Both the position numbers and the translations under genes were made by a program. The notes beneath the pieces are model-generated. The model ran no database searches. It was not told the DNA's origin and saw only the letters and a program-made list of their open reading frames with translations. From assembly GCA_947626355.1 (NCBI GenBank), contig CANQRV010000031.1:1-33264 (forward strand): DNA of 33,264 nucleotides, given 5' to 3'. The first letter of the stretch is position 1. Every line of letters begins with the position of its first letter. Below are positions 7,311 through 14,563 of this stretch, in pieces. This stretch comes from an uncultured Muribaculaceae bacterium (GTDB lineage Bacteria; Bacteroidota; Bacteroidia; Bacteroidales; Muribaculaceae).

Positions 7311-8591
7311 ATGAATATATTGAAGCAGGTATGGTATGAGATGAGGCAACAGCCCCTCGTGACATGGGTCACCGTGAGCGGAACCGCCATATCGATATTT
7401 CTTATAATGGTGCTGTATATGGTGGGGAAGGTGGACACGGTGGGGGCGGCGCCGGAGGTCAACCGGGATCGGACGCTCTACGCTCCGTATCTCCACGTGC
7501 GGAGCCTCGACGGCTCGACGGAGACCAGCGGGAGCCTGAACACCGAGATGATGGAGAAGCTCTACAAGGGACTTCCGGGCGTGAAGTTATATTCCGCGGG
7601 CAACGGCTGGAGCGGCAGGCAGGACGTGAACGTGAAAGGGGGCGAGCTATACGGCGCGGAGGTGAAGCACGTGGACGCGGGGTTCTGGAAGATCTACAGC
7701 TTCGACTTCACGAGCGGACGCCCCTTCACCGCGTCGCAGGTGAAGGCCGACATGAAAGTGGCCGTGCTCACGGAGAAAGTGGCGCGGGAGCTCGGCAAGG
7801 GGGCCGACATGACGGGGAGGGAAGTGCTGATAGGGCACGTGCCCTACCGGGTGGCCGGCGTGGTGAAGAACACGTCGCCGCTGCTGAAGAACTCCTTCGG
7901 CGACATCTACGTGCCCTACGTAGAGGACCCGAACCAGATCTGGAGCACCTACTTCGGTCAGGGTCAGCTCGCGATGCTGCTTGACGACGGCGCCGACGTG
8001 GCGGCCATAAAGGCCGAGGTGAAACGCCGCTACGACGTATTGAACGACCAGCTGAAGAAAGAGGGCAAAGAGGCCGTCTACCACCAGAGCCCGTTCACGG
8101 CCGAGGATATGGCATTTGAGCCCGGGAGCAACAACGATCCTGACACGGAGGGCGCCAGGCACAGGCGCTGGATGCTCTACGGGCTGCTGCTGCTCGTGCC
8201 CGCGATCAACCTCGGGGGCATGACGCGGAGCCGCCTGAAGAAGAGGGTGTCGGAAATCGGCGTGAGACGCGCCTACGGCGCGAAGCGCACGGGAATCGCC
8301 ACGGAATTAGTGGGAGAGAACTTCCTGCTGACGCTGGCCGGCGGTGTGATCGGGCTGCTGCTGAGCGTGGTCTTCATCACGGCCTTCTCCCACCTCTTCG
8401 TGGATTATCTGGGCTGGAGCGGCTCCGAGAGCGGGGTGAACGAGACACCGGCGTTCACGATGCTTTTCAGCTGGGGAATGTTCGGGATGCTCGTGGCGAG
8501 CTGCTTCGTGCTCAACCTGCTGAGCACGGGTATACCGGCGTGGAAGGCGAGCCGGGTGAACCCGGCGGAAGCGATCGCGGAAAGGCGCTGA
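7311..8591 (+). CDS. ABC transporter permease, FtsX/MacB family (first of two)
   Basis: A 426-aa inner-membrane protein. One N-terminal membrane segment (about 17-36, TWVTVSGTAISIFLIMVLYM) precedes a MacB-like periplasmic domain (about 40-280). Three C-terminal segments follow (about 285-300, 332-358 and 385-410). The cytoplasmic loop SEIGVRRAYGAKR and the ending ASRVNPAEAIAERR are the standard FtsX-family signatures for coupling to the ATPase. It probably pairs with the next gene as a heterodimer, since both are of similar size and lie in tandem. Substrate is unknown; peptides, lipids or antimicrobials are the usual cargo of this class. Confidence 0.93.
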   Translation: MNILKQVWYEMRQQPLVTWVTVSGTAISIFLIMVLYMVGKVDTVGAAPEVNRDRTLYAPYLHVRSLDGSTETSGSLNTEMMEKLYKGLPGVKLYSAGNGWSGRQDVNVKGGELYGAEVKHVDAGFWKIYSFDFTSGRPFTASQVKADMKVAVLTEKVARELGKGADMTGREVLIGHVPYRVAGVVKNTSPLLKNSFGDIYVPYVEDPNQIWSTYFGQGQLAMLLDDGADVAAIKAEVKRRYDVLNDQLKKEGKEAVYHQSPFTAEDMAFEPGSNNDPDTEGARHRRWMLYGLLLLVPAINLGGMTRSRLKKRVSEIGVRRAYGAKRTGIATELVGENFLLTLAGGVIGLLLSVVFITAFSHLFVDYLGWSGSESGVNETPAFTMLFSWGMFGMLVASCFVLNLLSTGIPAWKASRVNPAEAIAERR

Positions 8592-8657
8592 GCGAAGAGC
8601 GGCGGCTAAAAGACTTATAAGACCATAACGATAATAAAAACAACAACAGATAAAGAC

Positions 8658-9908
8658 ATGAACAGGAGTCTTGGGGCGCAGATGCGCCATGAATGGAGAA
8701 GCAACGTCTGGATGGTCGTGGAGCTCATGATCGTCTTCACGGTGGTGTGGTTTATCATGATGCTGGTGACCGGCACCGTGAGGACGCTGCTCGAGCCGAA
8801 GGGCTTCGACGAGACGGACGTCTACACCGTCAACATATCATATATCGGGAGCGACAGCCCGGAATACGTGGACATGGGCGAGGCCACCGAGGAGAACAAC
8901 TTCCGCGACCAGATGGAGCTGATAAGGCGGGTGAGGAGCAACAGCAACGTGGAGGCGGCTGCGTTCTCCAACAACGCGGTGCCGTTTTATTTCAACTACT
9001 GGGGCAATAGCTTCCGTGTGACGGGAACGCCGGACAGCGTAGGCTATAACGGCAACTGGCGCGAGGCAAGTCCGGAGATCGCGAGAGTGCTCCGGCTGGA
9101 AAGCACCACGGGGCAGAGCGTCGAAGAGCTGGAACGGAGGATGCGTCGCGGCGAGGTGCTGGTGTCGCCGTATGGTAACATGGAGGCCACGGGGCTCACG
9201 GAGGAGATGCTGCGCGGGGCGCAGCTGACCAAAGACAGCGTGACCTATTACAAAGTGGGTGACTTAGTGAACAACATGAAGCGCTCCGAATACGAAAACA
9301 ACTCATGGGGAGGAATGTTTCTCAAGCCGATCGACGAGACAGCGCAGAGCGGCAACCGCTTCGAGAGCATCATAATGCGCATGAAGCCCGGGATGGGGAT
9401 GAAATTCGCCGAAGACCTCAGGAACGACCCGAGCCTGCGGCAGCAGCGCAACGTGGTGCTGAGCAACTTCAGCTCGCTTGAGGCGCGACGCGACGTGGCG
9501 CAGCGCAACAAGGCATCGGAGCTGCGTGCGCAGATAGGCGTGATGGCGCTCTTCTTAGTGACGGTGTTCTTAGGGCTGCTGGGCTCCTTCTGGTACAGGG
9601 TGCAGCAGCGCCAGGGGGAGATCGCCATGCGCAAGGTGTGCGGCGCCGACCGGTGGATGGTGTTCAGGCGGCTGATGGGCGAAGGCTCGCTGCTGCTGCT
9701 GGCAGGCGGCGTGCCGGCGCTGGCTCTGGGAGCCGTGCTGCTCTTCTGGAAACCGGGGATGGAATACTTCGAGAGCGACTGGACCTCGGTAGGCGTGGGT
9801 TGCGGAGTGACGGCCGTCGTGATGGAACTGATGATCATCGCGGGCGTGTATTTCCCGGCTCGGCGGGCGATGGCCGTGGAGCCGGCGGAGGCCCTGAAAG
9901 ACGAATAA
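8658..9908 (+). CDS. ABC transporter permease, FtsX/MacB family (second of two)
   Basis: A 416-aa permease with the same plan as its neighbour: an N-terminal membrane segment (about 18-39, VVELMIVFTVVWFIMMLV), a periplasmic domain of about 240 residues, and three C-terminal segments starting at IGVMALFLVTVFLGLLGSFW. The coupling loop is QQRQGEIAMRKVCGADR and the end is RRAMAVEPAEALKDE. Identity to the upstream permease looks low outside these signatures, so this is an old pair rather than a recent duplication. The outer-membrane factor gene begins only 5 nt after its stop. Confidence 0.93.
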   Translation: MNRSLGAQMRHEWRSNVWMVVELMIVFTVVWFIMMLVTGTVRTLLEPKGFDETDVYTVNISYIGSDSPEYVDMGEATEENNFRDQMELIRRVRSNSNVEAAAFSNNAVPFYFNYWGNSFRVTGTPDSVGYNGNWREASPEIARVLRLESTTGQSVEELERRMRRGEVLVSPYGNMEATGLTEEMLRGAQLTKDSVTYYKVGDLVNNMKRSEYENNSWGGMFLKPIDETAQSGNRFESIIMRMKPGMGMKFAEDLRNDPSLRQQRNVVLSNFSSLEARRDVAQRNKASELRAQIGVMALFLVTVFLGLLGSFWYRVQQRQGEIAMRKVCGADRWMVFRRLMGEGSLLLLAGGVPALALGAVLLFWKPGMEYFESDWTSVGVGCGVTAVVMELMIIAGVYFPARRAMAVEPAEALKDE

Positions 9909-9913
9909 CCGCC

Positions 9914-11446
9914 ATGAGACGGATTCTGAGACGGATGAGGGCGCCGAAAGGCGTCAGGACGGGGGCGCTCGCCGTGGCGCTGCTCGGCGCCCTCGTCTAT
10001 CCGGCCCTCCCGGCAAAGGGGGAGGAGACGGTGAGGATGAGCCTCGAGGAGGCGATAGCGAGGGCGCGGGCCAACAGCGTGCAGGCGGCCGTGGCCCTCG
10101 ACGAGCTGCGGACGGCCTACTGGGAATACCGCTCCTACAGGGCCAACCTGCTGCCGGAACTAACCTTCAAGGGGACGCTGCCCACCTACCGCAAGCAGTA
10201 CAGCTCCTACATGAACTCGGAGGGTGGCTTCACCTTCGTGCCCAACGACTACCTGCAGCTCAACGGGGAGCTCTCGATGACGCAGAACATCTGGCTGACG
10301 GGGGGCAAGATCTCGCTCAACACGCAGCTCGACTTCATGCGCCAGCTCGACAACAATCCCTACAACCGCTTCATGAGCATCCCGATAGCGCTGACGCTGG
10401 AGCAGCCGCTCTTCGCCGCCAACACCATAAAGTGGAGCCGGAAGATAGAGCCGGCGCGGTATGCGGAGGCGAAGGCGAAGTATATCAGCGACTCGGAGGA
10501 GGTGGCGATGGCGGCCGTGAGCTGCTATTTCCAGCTACTGATGGCGCAGGAGAACCACCGGATCGCGGAGCAGAACCTGGAGAACGCGACGAAGCTCTAC
10601 GAGGTGGCGAAGGAGAAGCGGGAGATGGGGCGCATAAGCCAGAACGACCTGCTGCAGATGGAGCTCAACGTGCTCAACGCGAAGAGCGACCTCACGGACT
10701 CGCGGAGCGAGATGCGGAACTGCATGTTCCGCCTGCGGTCGATGCTCGACCTCGGGGAGGACGTGGAGATAGAGCCGGAGGTGCCGGCGACGCTTCCGCA
10801 GGCTGAGGTGAGCTACGACGACGCGCTGCGCAAGGCGCTCGACCACAACAAGCTGGCGATGAGCCTCAGACGGCGCCAGCTGGAGGCCGACTACGCCGTG
10901 GCACAGGCGAAGGGCGACCTGCGGCAGATCAACGTGTTCGCGCAGGTGGGCTACACGGGGACGTCGCACTCCTTCGGCAACGCCTACCGCGGACTGAAAG
11001 ACAACCAGGTGGTGGAGATCGGCGTGGAGATCCCGCTGGTGGACTGGGGAAAGCGTCGCGGGAAGGTGAAAGTGGCGGAGAGCAACCGGCGCGTGACTGA
11101 GAGCCGCCTGCGCCAGGAGAAGCTGGACTTCCACCAAGACCTCTATATCCTGGTGGAGCGCTACGGCAACCAGCGGGAGCAGCTGGAGCTGAGCCGGCGG
11201 GCCGACGAGATAGCGTCGAAGCGCTACGCTACGAATGTGGAGACGTATATGATCGGGAAGATCTCGACGCTCGACCTCAATGACTCGCGCGTGAAGAAGG
11301 ACGAGGCGAGACGGGAGTTCGTGAATCAGCTCTACCTCTGCTGGTATTACTACTACCAGCTGCGGAGCGTGACGCTGTGGGACTACGAGCGGCAAATGCC
11401 TATAGAGGCTTTGCCGCAAGAGTTAAGAGTGAAGAGTGAAGGGTGA
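9914..11446 (+). CDS. TolC-family outer-membrane efflux protein
   Basis: A 510-aa outer-membrane factor completing the tripartite pump. An in-frame start exists at 9638 but lies deep in the preceding permease gene; the ATG at 9914 gives a proper signal peptide (RRMRAPKGVRTGALAVALLGALVYPALPAKG) and is chosen. The mature part starts with VRMSLEEAIARARANS, the usual TolC-family opening, and has two repeats of beta-strand plus long helices (for example RISQNDLLQMELNVLNAKSDL and the matching KISTLDLNDSRVKKDEARREF). Its last eight codons (ELRVKSEG) and the stop are made from a GAGTTAA/GAGTGAA/GGGTGAA heptamer array at 11420-11447. Confidence 0.93.
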   Translation: MRRILRRMRAPKGVRTGALAVALLGALVYPALPAKGEETVRMSLEEAIARARANSVQAAVALDELRTAYWEYRSYRANLLPELTFKGTLPTYRKQYSSYMNSEGGFTFVPNDYLQLNGELSMTQNIWLTGGKISLNTQLDFMRQLDNNPYNRFMSIPIALTLEQPLFAANTIKWSRKIEPARYAEAKAKYISDSEEVAMAAVSCYFQLLMAQENHRIAEQNLENATKLYEVAKEKREMGRISQNDLLQMELNVLNAKSDLTDSRSEMRNCMFRLRSMLDLGEDVEIEPEVPATLPQAEVSYDDALRKALDHNKLAMSLRRRQLEADYAVAQAKGDLRQINVFAQVGYTGTSHSFGNAYRGLKDNQVVEIGVEIPLVDWGKRRGKVKVAESNRRVTESRLRQEKLDFHQDLYILVERYGNQREQLELSRRADEIASKRYATNVETYMIGKISTLDLNDSRVKKDEARREFVNQLYLCWYYYYQLRSVTLWDYERQMPIEALPQELRVKSEG

Positions 11447-11447
11447 A
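11420..11447 (+). repeat. GAGTGAA-type heptamer array overlapping a gene end
   Basis: Four tandem 7-bp units: GAGTTAA, GAGTGAA, GAGTGAA, GGGTGAA. The efflux gene reads through the first units and stops at the TGA of the fourth (11444-11446). Because 7 is not a multiple of 3, successive units place their TGA/TAA in different frames. Confidence 0.85.
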
Positions 11448-11474
11448 GGCGTTTGGCCGGATTCAAGCCGACCC

Positions 11475-11642
11475 GTGCGAAGCCTCCTTCGCACCACAGG
11501 ACGAATCCGCATCCGCTTCGCTCCGCGGAGAGGATAGCTATGGACCCGCGGGGTGGCGGCGCGACGCCGCCTCTCCCAGGGGTTTGCGGGATTCGGGCCG
11601 GATTCGGGCCGGAGGGGAAACATGCCGAAGGCATGTCCCTAC
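11475..11642 (+). repeat. palindromic repeat mosaic between efflux operon and antitoxin-like gene
   Basis: It contains a GTGCGAAG/CTTCGCAC hairpin with a CACAGGACGA tail (11475-11504), a GGCGGCG-CGA-CGCCGCC hairpin with a TCTCCCAGGGG tail (11555-11582), two ATTCGGGCCGG units, and a REP-like hairpin ACATGCC-GAA-GGCATGT followed by CCCTAC (11620-11642). The rest of 11447-11731 holds no credible gene. Confidence 0.85.
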
Positions 11643-11731
11643 TGGAGGGATTCGGGGACTAAGGATTGATATTGGCTTGACTGGTTGTTGTAATGAGGCG
11701 TCGCGGTGGATATGGCTCTGCCGCGACGCCT

Positions 11732-11929
11732 TCATTTCAGGAGGTCGGCCATGAGGTCGCTGGTGGAATGGAACGGGCCCTTTATCTTGCCGCTGTTCAC
11801 TTCCTCATACGCATCTTCTATGGTATATCTATCATTAGGGCGGATGGATGCCCCATCGAATGCCTTCAGTATTTTCCGAATGAGACGGTAATCTTCATCG
11901 GAGCTTAGAGTCAATGTATATTCTGCCAT
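11732..11929 (-). CDS. small antitoxin-like protein, no toxin partner seen
   Basis: A 65-aa protein (MAEYTLTLSS...); an ATG nine bases earlier (11938, MIDMAEY) is also possible. Frames further upstream only read through repeats. The ending (DAYEEVNSGKIKGPFHSTSDLMADLLK, residues about 39-65) resembles small Bacteroidetes antitoxins of the Phd/YefM or RelB type, in which a 'E.V..GK....S..EL..DL' tail binds the toxin. No toxin gene lies on either side: repeats lie downstream and prmC starts upstream on the other strand. It is AT-richer than its neighbours. The family call is tentative. Confidence 0.6.
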   Translation of the reverse strand: MAEYTLTLSSDEDYRLIRKILKAFDGASIRPNDRYTIEDAYEEVNSGKIKGPFHSTSDLMADLLK

Positions 11930-11957
11930 ATCAATCATATTATTAAAACATAGACTA

Positions 11958-11965
11958 CAAAGGTA
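11958..11965 (-). promoter_or_regulatory. -7 element for the antitoxin-like gene
   Basis: On the minus strand TACCTTTG matches TAnnTTTG. A start of transcription near 11951 would leave a leader of only 13-22 nt before the candidate start codons, which supports a start at 11938 or 11929. No clear -33 TTTG is seen at the right distance. Confidence 0.45.
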
Positions 11966-12026
11966 ATGAAAAATCGGAAATGGGGGCGGCGATTTGGTGG
12001 AGAGAGGGGATTTTACTAATTTTGGA

Positions 12027-12157
12027 GGGCGCTTCGCGCAAGGGTCAAGGGCGAAGGAGTCGGATTCAGGGCGGGGTGCGGATGCACCAGGGTGCATCCC
12101 TACATTGCCAGACCGGATTCTTGCCGGGAAGGAAACATGCCGGAGGCATGTCCCTAC
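12027..12157 (+). repeat. REP-like hairpins upstream of prmC
   Basis: A GGCGCTTCGCGC hairpin followed by a degenerate AAGGGTCAAGGGCGAAG array (12027-12056), a REP-like hairpin GGATGCACC-AG-GGTGCATCC followed by CTAC (12080-12103), a CCGGATTC-TT-GCCGG unit (12113-12127), and a REP-like hairpin ACATGCC-GGA-GGCATGT followed by CCCTAC (12135-12157). Stems differ between copies, while the CCTAC tail (GTAGG on the other strand) is kept. Confidence 0.85.
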
Positions 12158-12207
12158 AAGCCGGGATATCAGACAATATGCCTTTAAGGCAAGAATATGA
12201 ATATGAT

Positions 12208-13068
12208 ATGAAGGAGACTGTAAGAAGGCTGAGGGAGACGCTCACGCCATTATACGGACGCGGGGAGGCAGAGGCGATGACGCGCCTCATCTTCCACGCG
12301 CTGAATGGGTGGACGCTCTCGCAGATGCTGACGAATATGGATAAGGAGCTCTCGCCATACATGCGAGAGAAAATCGACGGGATACTGACGCGGCTGCGCG
12401 GGCACGAGCCGATACAGTATATCCTCGGGGAGGCCCGCTTCTACGGGATGGATTTCAAGGTGGCGCCGGGAGTGCTGATCCCGCGTCAGGACACGGAGCC
12501 GCTGGTGGACATGATCGTGGGGCAGAACCCGCAGCCCGACCTGAGGGTGGCTGACGTCTGCACCGGCAGCGGGTGCATAGCGATAGCACTGGCGCGCAAT
12601 CTCAACTTCCCGCAGGTGGCGGCCATCGACAACTCTCCGGAGGCTCTGTCGATAGCGCGTGAGAACGGCGAGCGGCTGCGGGCGCGGGTGAAGTGGGAGG
12701 AGGAGGACGTGGCGCAATGGCGCCCGGCGGCGGGAAGCCTCGACATAATAGTGGCCAACCCTCCCTATATCGACGAGAGCGAGCGGGCGGGGCTCGACGC
12801 CAACGTCAGGGACTGGGAGCCGGCGGCGGCACTGTTCGTGCCCGACAGCGACCCGCTGAAGTATTACCGCATCATAGCCGACGCCGGAGCGAAGGCGCTC
12901 ACGGAGGGGGGACGGCTCTACTTCGAGATCAATCCCCGTCACGCCGAGGAGCTGCGGAAGCTGCTGGAGGAGCGGGGATATCAGGACATAACGCTGACAC
13001 GCGACCCGCACGGACTGCTGCGCTACGCCGCGAGCCGCCGGCCGGGAGGCGGCAGGGATGATGCGTAG
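12208..13068 (+). CDS. prmC: PrmC, release factor glutamine N5-methyltransferase
   Basis: A 286-aa SAM-dependent methyltransferase that modifies the glutamine of the GGQ motif of release factors. The N-terminal helical domain ends in RGHEPIQYILGEARFYGMDFKVAPGVLIPRQDTEPLV, spread over about residues 62-98 and diagnostic of PrmC/HemK. The SAM site is VADVCTGSGCIAIALA and the catalytic motif is NPPY (in IIVANPPYIDESE). The frame extends back to 11980 through repeats; ATG 12178 (MPLRQEYEYD) and ATG 12208 (MKETVRRLRE) are both possible, and the latter fits the usual length. The end overlaps recX by 11 nt, so the two are coupled. Confidence 0.95.
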   Translation: MKETVRRLRETLTPLYGRGEAEAMTRLIFHALNGWTLSQMLTNMDKELSPYMREKIDGILTRLRGHEPIQYILGEARFYGMDFKVAPGVLIPRQDTEPLVDMIVGQNPQPDLRVADVCTGSGCIAIALARNLNFPQVAAIDNSPEALSIARENGERLRARVKWEEEDVAQWRPAAGSLDIIVANPPYIDESERAGLDANVRDWEPAAALFVPDSDPLKYYRIIADAGAKALTEGGRLYFEINPRHAEELRKLLEERGYQDITLTRDPHGLLRYAASRRPGGGRDDA

Positions 13069-13537
13069 GCGTCCCACCGCCGAGGAGCTGCTGGTGAAGA
13101 TGGCGGGGCTGTGCAGCCGCTCGGAGCAGTGTGAGGGGGACATCGTGGCGAAGCTGCTGCGCGCGGGGCTGACGCGCGGGGCGGCCGACGGCGTCGTCGA
13201 TGAACTGAAAGAGCGCGGCTTCATCGACGAGGCGCGATACGCCCGGGCGTTCGCCCGCGACAAGGTGCGCCTGGCCGGCTGGGGACGGCGCAAGATACGC
13301 ATGGCGCTGGCTACCAAACGCATAGGCTCCCTGGCGATCTCGGAGGCGCTGGCTGAGATCGACCCGGAGGAATACCTGCGGGCGGCCACGGCCGTGGCGG
13401 AGGCGAAGGCGCGGAGCCTCGACCTGGGGCTTCGCGAAGACGTGGCGCGGCTCTACCGCTCGCTGGCGGCGCGGGGCTACGAGGGGGACACCGTGGCGGC
13501 GGCCGTGAGGGCGCTTCGCCGGAAAGGAGAGAGCTGA
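13058..13537 (+). CDS. recX: RecX-family regulatory protein
   Basis: A 159-aa protein of three tandem three-helix units, as in RecX, which modulates RecA filaments. The signatures LCSRSEQCEGDIVAKLLRAG, ELKERGFIDEARYARAFARDK (about 49-69) and GWGRRKIRMALATKRI are present. It starts inside the end of prmC, and its TGA shares a base with the ATG of the next gene, giving a coupled prmC-recX-comF unit. Alternative start ATG at 13061 (second Met) makes no functional difference. Confidence 0.9.
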   Translation: MMRRRPTAEELLVKMAGLCSRSEQCEGDIVAKLLRAGLTRGAADGVVDELKERGFIDEARYARAFARDKVRLAGWGRRKIRMALATKRIGSLAISEALAEIDPEEYLRAATAVAEAKARSLDLGLREDVARLYRSLAARGYEGDTVAAAVRALRRKGES

Positions 13538-14250
13538 TGACGAGGCGCCTGCTGTCGATGCTCGGCAACCTGGCGAGCGACGCCGCGGAATACGTGTGGC
13601 CGAGGGAGTGCCACATCTGCGGGTGCAGGCTGGCGCCCCACGAGGACTTTGTATGCACCCTGTGTCTTGGTCACCTGCCGCGCACGCGCTACCACAGCAT
13701 CGACTTCAACAACATGGAGCAGCGCTTCGCCGGGCTCTTCCCCTTCGAGCGGGCCACCGGCCATTTCTTCTATTCACGTGGCTCCGACCTCTCTACGCTG
13801 ATCCAGGACATGAAATACCGTCGCTTTCCGGGCATCGGGGTGAGGCTCGGGCGCCTGATGGGGGAGGAGCTGCTGACGGTGGGCTTCCTCGACGGCGTGG
13901 AGGTGGTGATACCTGTGCCGATGCACTTCATGAAGCAGGCGCGGCGGGGCTACAATCAGGCTGAGCGACTGGCGGCGGGGCTGTCGGCGGCCACGGGGAT
14001 AAGGATGAGCGAGGCGCTGAAGGCCGTGAGGCCGCACAAGACGCAGACGGCGAAGACACTCGGGGAACGCTACGCCAACACGGAGGGACTGTTCCGGCTG
14101 AGCGACCCGTCGGAGGCCGAGGGAAAGGGAGTGCTGCTGCTCGACGACGTGTGCACCACAGGGTCGACGCTGACGGCGGCGTCGCTGGCGATCCTCCGGG
14201 CAGCGCCGGGGTGCAGGCTGACGCTGCTGACGCTGGGAGTGACCTTTTAA
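13537..14250 (+). CDS. ComF-family phosphoribosyltransferase-like protein
   Basis: A 237-aa ComF/GntX-type protein. The N-terminal zinc ribbon has two CxxC pairs (CHIC at about 24-27; CTLC at about 41-44). The core has the 'double-zone' IQDMKYRRFPGIG, IPVPMHFMKQARRGYNQAERLA, and the PRPP-binding loop VLLLDDVCTTGSTLTAA (about 203-219). Family members take part in DNA uptake in competent bacteria, but the precise reaction is unknown. Its stop TAA abuts a heptamer array that begins at the very next base (14251). Confidence 0.9.
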   Translation: MTRRLLSMLGNLASDAAEYVWPRECHICGCRLAPHEDFVCTLCLGHLPRTRYHSIDFNNMEQRFAGLFPFERATGHFFYSRGSDLSTLIQDMKYRRFPGIGVRLGRLMGEELLTVGFLDGVEVVIPVPMHFMKQARRGYNQAERLAAGLSAATGIRMSEALKAVRPHKTQTAKTLGERYANTEGLFRLSDPSEAEGKGVLLLDDVCTTGSTLTAASLAILRAAPGCRLTLLTLGVTF

Positions 14251-14384
14251 GAGTGAAGGGTGAAGATTGAAGATTAAAGAGTAGTGAAGGGTGAAGGCGC
14301 TTCGCGCAAGAGTTAAGGGGGATTATCCAGAGAATCGAGAGAAACCCGAGAATCGAGAGAACCGAGAGAATCTCGATTATCGGG
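14251..14384 (+). repeat. heptamer array, small hairpin and a 14-bp inverted repeat
   Basis: The 313-nt gap before pyrE has no gene. It contains a degenerate heptamer array (GAGTGAA, GGGTGAA, GATTGAA, GATTAAA; 14251-14278), a GGCGC-TTC-GCGC hairpin with AAGAGTTAAGG (14296-14315), two direct copies of GAGAATCGAGAGAA (14333-14346 and 14349-14362) and an inverted repeat CCCGAGAATCGAGA / TCTCGATTATCGGG (14345-14358 / 14371-14384) with one mismatch and a 12-nt loop. No T-tract follows, so it is not an evident terminator. Confidence 0.8.
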
Positions 14385-14465
14385 AAACGCGAGGGAAGAA
14401 CGGGGATGGTAAGGGCGTAAAAAATTATTAAATGAGAAAGGAAAGAGGGGTTGAGGCGTTTTTTA

Positions 14466-14497
14466 TTTGTATATTTTCATTAAACGATGTAATTTTG
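14466..14497 (+). promoter_or_regulatory. Bacteroidetes-type promoter of pyrE
   Basis: TTTG at 14466-14469, a 20-nt spacer, then TAATTTTG at 14490-14497, matching TTTG / TAnnTTTG. It sits in the AT-rich stretch just before pyrE; transcription would start near 14504, about 60 nt before the ATG. Confidence 0.75.
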
Positions 14498-14563
14498 CAA
14501 TAGGCGAGAGTCATGCCCCGAGGCAGGACTCCGACGCCACATACAAGACAAAACCCAGAAACT

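Noticed and set aside
9638..9913. Earlier start for the outer-membrane efflux protein
   Set aside because: It would overlap the permease gene by 270 nt and bury the signal peptide.
10535..11419. 294-aa minus-strand open frame and similar antisense frames at 6405-7496, 12250-13389 and 14582-15511
   Set aside because: All mirror well-supported + strand genes and show the His/Leu/Arg/Val-rich composition of antisense frames.
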